In this document: positions 1 through 7,125 of the stretch, piece after piece
How the letters are laid out: every line of letters begins with the position of its first letter
How positions within the stretch are numbered: the first letter of the stretch is position 1
Assembly: GCA_947476855.1 (NCBI GenBank)
Contig: CANJSR010000177.1
Span: 1 to 9,208 of the forward strand
Direction of reading: 5' to 3'
DNA from: Acetobacteraceae bacterium
GTDB taxonomy: Bacteria; Pseudomonadota; Alphaproteobacteria; Acetobacterales; Acetobacteraceae
Length of the DNA stretch: 9,208 nt
Notes under the pieces: generated by a model
What the model saw: only the letters and a program-made list of their open reading frames with translations
Database searches by the model: none
What the model was told of the DNA's origin: nothing
Program-made: the position numbers and the translations under genes

Positions 1-588
1 CACCGCCGACAGCCCGATGCCGCCGCAGCCGACGACGGCGACGGTTGATCCAGGCTCCACCTTCGCCGCGTTGAACACGGCGCCGACGCCGGTCATGACG
101 CCGCAGCCCACCAAAGCGGCGCGGTCCAGCGGGATGGATTTGTCGATCTTCACGATCGCGTGCTCATGAACCAGCATGTTCTCGGCGAAGACCGAGAGGT
201 TGAAGGCCTGGTGCAGCGTCTGGCCCTTCCACTTCATCCGGCGAGCCGCACCGGGCATCAGCTTGACCTCGGTATTGTCGCACAGATTGGTATGACCGGT
301 GGTGCAGTAATGGCATTCGCCGCAGAAGACCGACAGGCAGGTAATGACGTGGTCGCCGGGCTTCACATAGGTCACGTCCTCGCCCACCGCCTCGACCACG
401 GCGGCGCCCTCATGCCCCAGGATCGCGGGCACCGGATAGGGATAGAGGCCTTCCATGAAATGAAGGTCCGAATGGCACAGTCCCGCGAAGGCCGTGCGCA
501 GCAGCACTTCGCGCCGCTTCGGCTTTTCGATCTCGACGGTTTCGATCGTCAGGGGTTGGTGCGGGGCGTGGAAGATGGCGGCCTTCAT
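1..588 (-). CDS. Zinc-dependent alcohol dehydrogenase (MDR family), C-terminus beyond window
   Basis: Oxidises an alcohol (or reduces an aldehyde) with NAD(P), in the cytosol; the substrate cannot be told. Only the first 196 residues are in the window, and the reading frame stays open to base 1. Catalytic zinc ligands are visible at C38, H59 and E60 (in GLCHSDLH and GHEGAA). Structural-zinc cysteines are C89, C92, C95 and C103. The start of the Rossmann fold appears as VVGCGGIG at about 184-191. The long four-cysteine loop and overall look resemble class III-like bacterial Zn-ADHs. The start at 588 is chosen because AGGAGG lies five bases upstream (594-599). It lies downstream of cysK on the same strand with an 84-bp gap holding a strong hairpin, so it may be only partly co-transcribed. 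The family is certain; the subfamily (for example S-hydroxymethylglutathione dehydrogenase) is not. Confidence 0.9.
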   Translation of the reverse strand, partial: MKAAIFHAPHQPLTIETVEIEKPKRREVLLRTAFAGLCHSDLHFMEGLYPYPVPAILGHEGAAVVEAVGEDVTYVKPGDHVITCLSVFCGECHYCTTGHTNLCDNTEVKLMPGAARRMKWKGQTLHQAFNLSVFAENMLVHEHAIVKIDKSIPLDRAALVGCGVMTGVGAVFNAAKVEPGSTVAVVGCGGIGLSAV

Positions 589-630
589 TGTTTCCTCCTG
601 GGCAGATACAAGGAGTTTACCGCCCGCGTG

Positions 631-662
631 ACGGCCGGGGCAATCACCCTTGCCCCGGCCGT
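631..662 (-). terminator. Hairpin downstream of cysK, probable terminator or attenuator
   Basis: A perfect 12-bp inverted repeat (ACGGCCGGGGCA / TGCCCCGGCCGT) with an 8-base loop sits 10 bp after the cysK stop. On the minus strand it is not followed by a clear T-run, so it may be a weak or Rho-assisted terminator, or a 3'-end stabilising hairpin between cysK and the alcohol dehydrogenase gene. Confidence 0.5.
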
Positions 663-672
663 TTCCGTTGGT

Positions 673-1644
673 TCAGCCGATGCCTTCGAACAGCACCGAG
701 GTGATGTAGCGTTCGGCGAAAGATGGAATGATCGCCACGATCCGCTTGCCCGCCATTTCGGGCCGAGCGCCGACGACCAGGGCGGCGTGCAGCGCAGCAC
801 CGGAGGAGATGCCGGCCGGAATGCCCTCGGTTGTCGCCAGACGGCGGGAGGCCGCGATGGCATCGGGCGGGGCGACCTGCACGATCTCGTCAATCGCGGA
901 GGTATCCAATACCGGCGGAATGAAACCAGCGCCGATGCCCTGGATCGGGTGCGGCGCGGGGCTGCCACCGGACAGGACGGGGCTGAGCGTCGGCTCCACC
1001 GCGATCATCTTCAGGCCAGGACGGCGGGGCTTCAGCGCCTGCGCGAGCCCGGTCAGCGTGCCGCCCGTGCCGACGCCCGAGATGATGGCGTCCACCTCTC
1101 CGGCCGTGTCGTACCAGATTTCCTCGGCCGTCGTCTTGCGATGGATTTCCGGGTTGGCCGGGTTCTCGAACTGGCCGGCGATGACCGAACCGGGGATTTC
1201 GGCGGCGAGTTCCTTGGCGCGCGCGATGGCGCCGTTCATGCCCTTTTCGCGCGGCGTCAGGTCCAGCTTGGCGCCGAGGAAGGCCAGCATCTTCCGCCGC
1301 TCGATCGACATCGACTCAGGCATGGTCAGGATCAGCGTGTATCCCCGCGCGGCGCACATGAACGCGAGGCCAATGCCGGTGTTGCCTGACGTCGGCTCGA
1401 TGATCGTCGCGCCGGGGGAGAGCTTGCCCTGTGCCTCGAGGTCGAGGATCATGTTGACACCGATACGGTCCTTGACGGACGAGATCGGATTGAAGAACTC
1501 CAGCTTCAGGCAGATGTCGGCCTTGATGCCGTCGTGCGCCGTGATATGCGGAATGCGCACGAGCGGCGTGTTGCCGATGGTCTCGGCGATGCTGTCATAG
1601 ATGCGTCCGCGCAGGGGGCGATCGAACACGAGCGGTTTCAGCAT
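673..1644 (-). CDS. cysK: Cysteine synthase A (O-acetylserine sulfhydrylase)
   Basis: PLP enzyme that makes L-cysteine from O-acetylserine and sulfide, the last step of sulfate assimilation, in the cytosol. The 323-residue length is normal for CysK. Visible marks are the PLP lysine K58 in SSVKDRIG, the substrate loop TSGNTG at 85-90, the phosphate-binding GVGTGG at 190-195, IQGIGAGFIP at 234-243, and SSGAA at 280-284 by the pyridine nitrogen. IQGIGAGFIP is typical of CysK-type enzymes rather than cystathionine beta-synthases. The start at 1644 is chosen because AAGGA lies seven bases upstream and homology begins there; the frame runs open to 1857, but that extension looks like noise. It diverges from the amidase gene. 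CysE and the sulfate-reduction genes are not in the window. Confidence 0.93.
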   Translation of the reverse strand: MLKPLVFDRPLRGRIYDSIAETIGNTPLVRIPHITAHDGIKADICLKLEFFNPISSVKDRIGVNMILDLEAQGKLSPGATIIEPTSGNTGIGLAFMCAARGYTLILTMPESMSIERRKMLAFLGAKLDLTPREKGMNGAIARAKELAAEIPGSVIAGQFENPANPEIHRKTTAEEIWYDTAGEVDAIISGVGTGGTLTGLAQALKPRRPGLKMIAVEPTLSPVLSGGSPAPHPIQGIGAGFIPPVLDTSAIDEIVQVAPPDAIAASRRLATTEGIPAGISSGAALHAALVVGARPEMAGKRIVAIIPSFAERYITSVLFEGIG

Positions 1645-1691
1645 GGGGCGTTCCTTCGTTCTGTGCGGCATGGGCACGGTTGTCTGGGCGC

Positions 1692-1721
1692 ATGAGAGGC
1701 AAATTTCCCACGCGGTGGCAA
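1692..1721 (-). promoter_or_regulatory. Possible cysK promoter
   Basis: On the minus strand TTGCCA (1716-1721) and TCTCAT (1692-1697) are separated by 18 bp, about 50 bp upstream of the cysK start. The match to the sigma-70 consensus is modest. The rest of the 252-bp cysK/amidase divergent region (1645-1896) shows a T7 run near 1744 and no gene or recognisable riboswitch. Confidence 0.25.
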
Positions 1722-1896
1722 GGGTGCGATGATTTGGGGGTGTTTTTTTCCCTGGCCCATGGGTTTCGCCGAAGCGTCCGGTGTGGCGCGGGGTTCGGTC
1801 GCCAATCGGTGCTCTTTTGCGAACGGACCCGCCCCCTGGCCGGCGCCGCAAAACCATGGGATCGTCGTGACTGTATCGATCGCGGGAGCCACCAAC

Positions 1897-3294
1897 ATGT
1901 CCGACTCACCAGCCTTCCAGACCGTGGCCGCCCTGTCCGCCGCCATCACCGCGCGTCGACTGTCCCCGGTCGACCTGATGGACGAATGCCTGTCCCGCAT
2001 CGATCGGCTGGAACCGAAACTGCAAGCCTTCGTCTCGGTCGACCACGCGGGTGCCCGCCTGGCGGCCGAGGCCGCCGACAAGGCGATCCGCGCCGGTCAT
2101 CAGGTCGGCCCGCTGCATGGCATCCCCATCGCGGTGAAGGACCTGGTGCAGATCGAGGGCCAGGTTGCCACCGGCGGCACCGCGGCCTGGCGTAACCGAA
2201 TTGCCCAGACCACCGCGACGTTACAAAGGAAACTGAACGCGTCCGGAATGATCACGATCGGCAAGACCCACACGGTGGAGTTCGCCTATGGCGGCTGGGG
2301 CACGAACCAGCATCTCGGCACCCCACGCAACCCGTGGGACGCACAGACGCATCGCGCGCCCGGCGGATCGTCCAGCGGGTCCGGCGTGGCGGTGGGCGCG
2401 CGCCTGGCCCCGGTCGCGATCGGCACGGATACCGGCGGCTCGGTCCGCGTGCCGGCGTCCTGGAACGGGATCACCGGCCTGAAGACCACGATCGGGCGGA
2501 TCAGCGTGCATGGCGTCCTGCCGCTCAGCCCCACGCTGGACACGCCCGGCCCGATCACGCGATCGGTCGAGGATGCGGCCACCATGCTGGAATTGCTGCA
2601 AGGTTTCGACCCGCTCGATCCCCTCACCCGCGGGCGGGAAGCCTCGCGACCGATGCCGATGCTGCGCCGGGGGGTGAAGGGGCTGCGGCTGGCGCGCATG
2701 CCGGCATCAGAACGTTCCGGCATTGATCCGGCGGTTCTGGCGGCCTTCGATGCCTCGGTCGACGCCCTCGCCAACATGGGCGCCGAGATCGTGGACCTGC
2801 CCTTGCCGCTGCGCTTCGCCGACCTCGGCGTGACCAACGCCCGCATCATGTCGGCCGAGGCCTATGCCGCACTCGCCGCCCTGGTCGACGACCCCGCGTC
2901 TCCGTTGGATGAGGCCGTGCGGCCGCGCGTGCGGGCCGGCGCCACCATATCCTCCCACGACTATCTGACCGCTTTGGCGGCGCGGGAGGCCTTGAAGCGG
3001 GACTTCGCAATTGCGATCAGCGAAGTGGATGGAATCCTGACGCCAACAACAATGACCCCGGCGGTTCCGATTGCAACCATCGACCAGAACACGACGCCGG
3101 CGATGTTCACGCGCTGGGTCAACTACCTCGATCTCTGCGCGCTCGCGGTGCCCAACGGCGCGACAGCCGAGGGGCTGCCGCTGTCGCTACAGATCGTCTG
3201 CCGCGGGTATGACGAGGCAACCGCGCTGCGCATCGGCTGGGCATATCAGGCTGCCACCGACTGGCACACGCGGGTGCCGCCGATGGCCGCCTGA
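1897..3294 (+). CDS. Amidase signature family hydrolase
   Basis: Hydrolyses a C-N amide bond through the Ser-cisSer-Lys triad of the amidase-signature fold. The triad is visible: K81 in GIPIAVKD, cis-Ser S158 in PGGSSSGSG, and nucleophile S182 in DTGGSVR; the 24-residue gap between the serines matches the family. The protein is 465 residues with no signal peptide, so it is cytosolic. The start at 1897 is preferred because GGGAG lies at 1884-1888 and the next residues (MSDSPAFQTVAAL) begin the usual N-terminal helix; the open frame upstream to 1729 is low-complexity and unlike the family. No gatB or gatC is adjacent, so it is unlikely to be the tRNA amidotransferase subunit. It converges with the flavin-oxygenase operon, with 4 bp between stops. 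The substrate is unknown; acting on a ring-opened amide made by that operon is a guess. Confidence 0.9.
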   Translation: MSDSPAFQTVAALSAAITARRLSPVDLMDECLSRIDRLEPKLQAFVSVDHAGARLAAEAADKAIRAGHQVGPLHGIPIAVKDLVQIEGQVATGGTAAWRNRIAQTTATLQRKLNASGMITIGKTHTVEFAYGGWGTNQHLGTPRNPWDAQTHRAPGGSSSGSGVAVGARLAPVAIGTDTGGSVRVPASWNGITGLKTTIGRISVHGVLPLSPTLDTPGPITRSVEDAATMLELLQGFDPLDPLTRGREASRPMPMLRRGVKGLRLARMPASERSGIDPAVLAAFDASVDALANMGAEIVDLPLPLRFADLGVTNARIMSAEAYAALAALVDDPASPLDEAVRPRVRAGATISSHDYLTALAAREALKRDFAIAISEVDGILTPTTMTPAVPIATIDQNTTPAMFTRWVNYLDLCALAVPNGATAEGLPLSLQIVCRGYDEATALRIGWAYQAATDWHTRVPPMAA

Positions 3295-3298
3295 ACCG

Positions 3299-4363
3299 TT
3301 ACGACCGGCTTTTCATCAGCGGCTGGATATACCGGCCGAAATTCTCCACGCCGCTGATGAATTCGTCGAAGCTCAGCATCACGCCGTCCACGCCGGGGAT
3401 CGCCGCGAGTTCGTCCAGCATCCGCGCGACCGAGGCGAAGGAGCCTACCAGCACCCCGCCCACCGATGGCAGGCGCGTGGTGCCGAATGTCTTGCGCTTG
3501 TTCGGGCCGGCGAGCGGGTCACGAGTGGGATCGTCCTCGGCCTGCGCTTCCCGCCAGGCGATGGCTTCCAGGTCGATGCCATCCTTGTAGTGTTCCCACT
3601 TGGCGAAGGCGGCTTCATCGGTTTCATCGGCAATGACCTGGATCGACACCAGGGCGTTGCAGCGCCGTCCGGTCTCTGCTGTCGCCTTCACCAGCCTCGC
3701 GATCGGGGCCTCCAGCGCCTGGGGCATGTTGACGCTGAAGCTGGAGCAGAAATTGTAGTCCGCGTATTCGGCGGCATAGCGCGTGCCGGCGTCGCTCTGC
3801 CCCGCGCAGATGATCGAGATGGGGGCGGAGGGCAAAGGCAGGCAGCGGCAGTCATCCATCTGGAAGAAGTCGCCCTTGTGGTCGGAATGGCCCGTCTCCC
3901 ACAACTGCCGCATGACCGTGACGTATTCCGCGCAATACTCGTAACGGCGATTGTAGTGATCTGATCCGGGCCACAGACCCATCTGCGCGTATTCGCGCCG
4001 CTGCCAGCCGGAGACCATGTTGATCCCGAACCGACCAGGCGCGATGCTGTCGATCGTCACCGCCATGCGCGCCGTAATGGCGGGCGGCATGGTCAGCACC
4101 GCACAGGTCGCGAACAGCTTGATCCGATCCGTCACCGCCGCAAGGCCGGACATCAGGGTGAAGGATTCCAGGTTGTAGTCCCAGAATTGCGAAGGCCCGC
4201 CGAACCCGTGCAGCTTGATCATCGACAATGCGAAATCAAACCCAAACCCCTCGGCCTTCTGCACGACCGTCTTGTTCAGCGCGAAGCTGGGCTTGTATTG
4301 CGGCGAGTTGGTTGAAATCAGCCAACCATTGTTGCCGATCGGAATGAAGACTCCCAGAAGCAC
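3299..4363 (-). CDS. RutA-like LLM-class flavin-dependent oxygenase
   Basis: A bacterial-luciferase-fold monooxygenase very close to RutA, which opens the uracil ring using reduced FMN and O2. At 354 residues it is near RutA length. From memory of E. coli RutA, its FMN contacts fall on identical residues here: I49-K50, N115, E124, R140-Y141 and S190. RutA-typical stretches include [10 protein letters not shown] (8-17), FDFALSMIK (42-50), NLESFTLM (64-71) and ICAGQSDAG (185-193). The C-terminal third is more divergent. The start is a GTG at 4363 with GGAAGGAG about eight bases upstream. It is the last gene of the operon, 57 bp after the MFS gene. None of the other rut genes (rutB to rutG, including flavin reductase RutF) is present, so a different N-heterocycle or amide substrate is possible. 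DszA and HcbA1, of the same superfamily, cleave C-S and C-Cl bonds, so the family alone does not fix the reaction. Confidence 0.88.
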   Translation of the reverse strand: MLLGVFIPIGNNGWLISTNSPQYKPSFALNKTVVQKAEGFGFDFALSMIKLHGFGGPSQFWDYNLESFTLMSGLAAVTDRIKLFATCAVLTMPPAITARMAVTIDSIAPGRFGINMVSGWQRREYAQMGLWPGSDHYNRRYEYCAEYVTVMRQLWETGHSDHKGDFFQMDDCRCLPLPSAPISIICAGQSDAGTRYAAEYADYNFCSSFSVNMPQALEAPIARLVKATAETGRRCNALVSIQVIADETDEAAFAKWEHYKDGIDLEAIAWREAQAEDDPTRDPLAGPNKRKTFGTTRLPSVGGVLVGSFASVARMLDELAAIPGVDGVMLSFDEFISGVENFGRYIQPLMKSRS

Positions 4364-4420
4364 CGCGCGCTCTCCTTCCTGCTGGCGTTACGATAGCGCG
4401 GAAACCACCACCCGTGTCCA

Positions 4421-5623
4421 CTAGGCACGGGCACGATAGGTCTCCGGCGCGAAGGCTGCGAACAGGCCGCCCATCACGACAAGCAACCCGGCCGCCACGA
4501 TCAGCGACGTCTCCGGCCCGTACAGATCCATGATCAGGCCCAGCAGCAGGGGACCACCGACATAGCCGATATCACCCGTCATCCGGAACACGCTGACCGT
4601 GGTTGCGTTCAGCCCCGGCGGCGCGCAATCGGCGGCATAGACGGACGGGGCCGCGCCGCCGATGGAACTCGCCACGCCCCAGGCAATCGCCGCGGCCATG
4701 AACCAGGCATAGGACGGTGCGACGCAGAACAGCAGCATCGCCAGACCCGACAGCGACGTCGACGGCGCGATCACCGCCTTTCGGCCGAAATGATCCACCA
4801 GCATCCCGCCAGGATAGGCCGCCAGCAATCCGACGACGGTGCCGAACGCGAGCGCGAAGCCGATCTCGGTCACCGAAAGGCCCAGGCGCAGACTGCCCAA
4901 AAGCGGCACGATGCTGAACAGCGCACCGGTCCGCGCGGCGGCGTTCGCCAGCGAGACCATGCAGGCAAGCACATAGCCCCGCAGCCCGGCCAACCGCTGC
5001 AACTGCGCCAGCAGCGACATGCCGGCACCGCCGCCTCGGCCTCGGGTGGTCGGCTGGCCGAAGCCACGGGTTTCCCCGACGGCGAACCAGGCAACCATCG
5101 CCGCGCCGAGTCCGGCGAACGTATAGGCATAGAACGGTGCGTTGAGCCCAAAATGCTCCGACAGCAGACCGCCCGGAAACGGCCCGACGCCGGCGGCGAA
5201 GATGAACGTGCCTTGGTAGATCGACACCATCCGTCCGCGCCGTTCCGGAGTCGTGATATCGGCCAGCACGATCTGCCCGGTGGTCACGATCAGCCCCGCC
5301 CCTGCCCCAGCGACGAAGCGGGCCATGATAAACTCAGGGTAGCTGCTCGCCACCGCGCACCACAGATTGCCCAGCGCGGTGACGACGCCACCAATCGCTA
5401 GCCCCGGTCGACGACCAAGCGTATCGGCGATCCAGGCGGAGGGCATCGCACCGGCGAAACGGGCGAGGCCGTAGATACCGACCGCCATGCCGATGGCCGA
5501 GGCGGACACGCCGAAGGACTGCGCGTACAGCGGCAAGGCCGGCATCACGCCGCCAAACCCAAGTTGGTTGACGGTCACAAGGACGCACATCCAGAACAGG
5601 ACCCAGTTCGCCTTCGCCGTCAT
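4421..5623 (-). CDS. MFS transporter
   Basis: Inner-membrane secondary transporter of the major facilitator superfamily. The 400-residue length and alternating hydrophobic segments fit 12 membrane helices in two halves, with a basic, glycine-rich central cytoplasmic loop at about 184-212. Motif A is seen after helix 2 (ADTLGRRPG, 66-74), with its repeat in the second half (VDHFGRK, 276-282). The start at 5623 is chosen because MTAKANW leads straight into the first helix and GAGG lies about ten bases upstream; the longer open frame to 5755 would overlap the preceding gene. It lies between two flavin oxygenases in one operon (40 bp after the first, 57 bp before the second). It therefore probably moves their substrate or product across the membrane. 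Import or drug-type export cannot be told apart from sequence alone. Confidence 0.9.
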   Translation of the reverse strand: MTAKANWVLFWMCVLVTVNQLGFGGVMPALPLYAQSFGVSASAIGMAVGIYGLARFAGAMPSAWIADTLGRRPGLAIGGVVTALGNLWCAVASSYPEFIMARFVAGAGAGLIVTTGQIVLADITTPERRGRMVSIYQGTFIFAAGVGPFPGGLLSEHFGLNAPFYAYTFAGLGAAMVAWFAVGETRGFGQPTTRGRGGGAGMSLLAQLQRLAGLRGYVLACMVSLANAAARTGALFSIVPLLGSLRLGLSVTEIGFALAFGTVVGLLAAYPGGMLVDHFGRKAVIAPSTSLSGLAMLLFCVAPSYAWFMAAAIAWGVASSIGGAAPSVYAADCAPPGLNATTVSVFRMTGDIGYVGGPLLLGLIMDLYGPETSLIVAAGLLVVMGGLFAAFAPETYRARA

Positions 5624-5663
5624 GAAGACCGATCCTCGTTCCGGACCAACAACCGACGTCGCG

Positions 5664-6848
5664 TCACACGAACTGCACCACGTTCTCGGTCCCGATGATA
5701 TGGCGCCCGACCATTTCCAGCATTCCCGGCAGGGCCTGAAGATGCTGACTGGCACTCATGGCATCGCGGAAACGCCGTTCGAACGGCGCGGAATCGAGGA
5801 TCGCCGTCGTACCGGCCCCGCGATAGCAGGCGATCGACACCTCGGTCGCCTCGTTCATCGCATGCGTCGTCGCCAGGCGCAGCCGCATCCGTGTATCCAC
5901 ATCTAGCGTTCCGGCGGCCGAGGCATCATAAACTTGGCACACCGCCTCGTGCACAAAGGCCCGAGCCGCGGACAGGCGCGCTTCCAGCACCGCCACCTCC
6001 CGCTGCACCGCATTATTCACCGCCATCGCATTGCTCGACGCTCGGCTGTGCCGGCCACGCGCCAGGATCAAGTAGGTTTCGAGCATCCGGCGCGCCACAC
6101 CAAGCGTCACGCCGCAAAATCCAGTCGCATACAGCAGAATCGCGCGGATCGGATAAAGGGGGCCGGTTTCCCGCAGTTCCTCCGGCGCATCACGGGCGGG
6201 GGCATGATCGTCTGGGATGAAAAGGTCATCGACCGCGTAGGTATCGCTGCCCGTGCCGCGCAGGCCGAGCACATGCCAGTCGTCGATGATTTTGGCGGCG
6301 GTTCGGGGGAACAGGAAGCTGCGATCGTCCGGCCGCCCATGGCGTATATGCGGAGTGCCATCCGGATTGCGGACCGCGCTGTGCGCGCCGATCCAGGTCG
6401 TGTGACGCCCGCCGCTCATGAAACTCCAAGTCCCGGTCAGGCGGTATCCGCCTTCGACCCGGATCGCGACGCTGTTGCCGTGCTTCGCGCCCCAGGCGAG
6501 GCCGGCGCGTGGGCCGTCGAAGATCGCGGACGCGGCATCATGCGGCATCGCGGCGGCCGAGGACGCGGCCGAAACGTTCGACTGGTTGACGAACCAACCG
6601 ACGCTGGCATCGGCCCAGGCGATGGTTTCAGTCGTGCGGCAGAAATCGAGGGGATGAATCTCCTGCCCGCCCATGCTGCGCGGCAGCAGCAGGCGCAGCA
6701 TGTCATGGTCGACCAGGGCCTCCACCACCTCGGGTGTGAGCTCACGCCGCCGGTCGATTTCGGGACCATGCGCATCCAGCAACGGTTGCAACGCCCGGGC
6801 CCGGCCTGGCGCGCTGGTTGTGATCCCTGGCTGGACGACGCGATCCAT
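5664..6848 (-). CDS. Acyl-CoA dehydrogenase-fold flavin monooxygenase (HsaA/DszC-like)
   Basis: 394-residue protein of the acyl-CoA dehydrogenase superfamily, more like the group D flavin monooxygenases (HsaA, DszC, 4-hydroxyphenylacetate hydroxylase oxygenase) than true beta-oxidation enzymes. An N-terminal helical domain (LPRSMGGQEIHPLDF, about 55-69) is followed by a beta domain with GYRLTGTWSFMSGGRH (134-149) and WHVLGLRGTGSDTYAVDDL (191-209). A C-terminal helical domain carries FRDAMSASQH (360-369), a pattern typical of the monooxygenase branch. Such enzymes use FMNH2 or FADH2 supplied by a separate reductase, which is not in this window. The start at 6848 has GAGGAA at 6855-6860. It is the first gene of the operon with the MFS and RutA-like genes. 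A conventional acyl-CoA dehydrogenase remains the alternative; the substrate is unknown. Confidence 0.85.
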   Translation of the reverse strand: MDRVVQPGITTSAPGRARALQPLLDAHGPEIDRRRELTPEVVEALVDHDMLRLLLPRSMGGQEIHPLDFCRTTETIAWADASVGWFVNQSNVSAASSAAAMPHDAASAIFDGPRAGLAWGAKHGNSVAIRVEGGYRLTGTWSFMSGGRHTTWIGAHSAVRNPDGTPHIRHGRPDDRSFLFPRTAAKIIDDWHVLGLRGTGSDTYAVDDLFIPDDHAPARDAPEELRETGPLYPIRAILLYATGFCGVTLGVARRMLETYLILARGRHSRASSNAMAVNNAVQREVAVLEARLSAARAFVHEAVCQVYDASAAGTLDVDTRMRLRLATTHAMNEATEVSIACYRGAGTTAILDSAPFERRFRDAMSASQHLQALPGMLEMVGRHIIGTENVVQFV

Positions 6849-6874
6849 GACATATTCCTCGGCTTGCGATCAGG

Positions 6875-6891
6875 CGGTCCATAGTGGACCG
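6875..6891. promoter_or_regulatory. Candidate repressor operator (7+7 bp dyad)
   Basis: CGGTCCA (6875-6881) and TGGACCG (6885-6891) form a perfect dyad around a TAG centre. It covers the putative -10 and start region of the oxygenase operon, the usual place for a TetR/MarR/GntR-type repressor site. No regulator gene is in the window, so the binding protein is unknown. Confidence 0.5.
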
Positions 6892-6908
6892 GTGCCGGGA
6901 GACGTCAA
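6881..6908 (-). promoter_or_regulatory. Promoter of the flavin-oxygenase operon
   Basis: On the minus strand TTGACG (6903-6908, five of six to consensus) and CACTAT (6881-6886) are separated by 16 bp. The expected RNA start is near 6874, giving a leader of about 26 bases with the ribosome-binding site at 6855-6860. The -10 lies inside a dyad. Confidence 0.5.
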
Positions 6909-6935
6909 CAAGGGAAACGACCGAGCCTGGGCGGC

Positions 6936-6980
6936 TGGTGCCGGGTGAGGGATTTGAACCCCCGACCTTCGGTTTACAAA
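6936..6980 (-). tRNA. 3' half of tRNA-Thr(UGU), remnant forming an att site
   Basis: Read on the minus strand this is a tRNA 3' half. It contains anticodon loop TTTGTAA (anticodon TGT), 3' anticodon stem ACCGA and variable loop AGGTC. The T-arm is GGGGG-TTCAAAT-CCCTC, then acceptor strand ACCCGGC, discriminator A, and encoded CCA (6936-6938). The expected 5' half (acceptor GCCGGGT, D-arm, 5' anticodon stem) is not found to the right of 6981, so this is not a working tRNA gene. With an integrase starting 145 bp away, it is best read as the duplicated attachment site of an element integrated into a tRNA-Thr gene. The retained 5' side of the remnant points to the element lying to the right, with the intact tRNA gene at its far end. 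Confidence 0.85.
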
Positions 6981-7055
6981 AAGGATATCGGCATTTCCCG
7001 TAGCACCCCGTGGCGCCTCAAAATGCACAAACATCCTAGTTCCTATCTAAAAAAA

Positions 7056-7084
7056 TTGCACCAAGGCCCCCCGACATGTATCGC
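7056..7084 (+). promoter_or_regulatory. Possible integrase promoter
   Basis: TTGCAC (7056-7061) and TATCGC (7079-7084) lie 17 bp apart, about 40 bp before the integrase start, next to an A/T-rich stretch. The consensus match is only about half at each element. Confidence 0.25.
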
Positions 7085-7101
7085 CGCTATCCGAGTGACC
7101 G

Positions 7102-7123
7102 GCGGGACAAAAGCGGGACAAAA
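7102..7123 (+). repeat. Tandem 11-bp direct repeat before the integrase
   Basis: Two exact, adjacent copies of GCGGGACAAAA (7102-7112 and 7113-7123) end three bases before the integrase ATG. GCGGGACA occurs again at 8632-8639 after the small downstream gene. Position between the att site and integrase suits arm-type integrase or excisionase binding sites, or an autoregulatory operator; the repeats also cover the place of the ribosome-binding site. Confidence 0.7.
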
Positions 7124-7125
7124 AA

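Noticed and set aside
160..1389. 409-residue open frame on the plus strand across the dehydrogenase and cysK genes
   Set aside because: It is antisense to two well-supported genes, is rich in R/H/G/D as expected of GC-rich shadow frames, and spans their intergenic hairpin.
728..1600. 290-residue plus-strand frame
   Set aside because: It lies wholly antisense to cysK with no recognisable domain.
1645..1857. N-terminal extension of cysK
   Set aside because: CysK homology begins at 1644 with a good ribosome-binding site; the extra 71 residues are basic, low-complexity and unlike the family.
1729..1896. N-terminal extension of the amidase
   Set aside because: The amidase helix starts at 1897 with its own GGGAG; the extension crosses the divergent promoter region.
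1645..1896. Riboswitch upstream of cysK (SAM-type)
   Set aside because: No conserved SAM-I or SAM-II core could be matched by eye; only a small CCAC/GTGG stem was seen.
3071..3964. 297-residue plus-strand frame running from the amidase into the RutA-like gene
   Set aside because: Out of frame with the amidase and antisense to the oxygenase; composition typical of shadow frames.
5624..5755. N-terminal extension of the MFS gene
   Set aside because: It would overlap the end of the monooxygenase gene and add a cysteine-rich non-membrane stretch before helix 1.
5934..6884. 316-residue plus-strand frame
   Set aside because: Antisense to the ACAD-fold monooxygenase, no domain, and would end inside the operon promoter.
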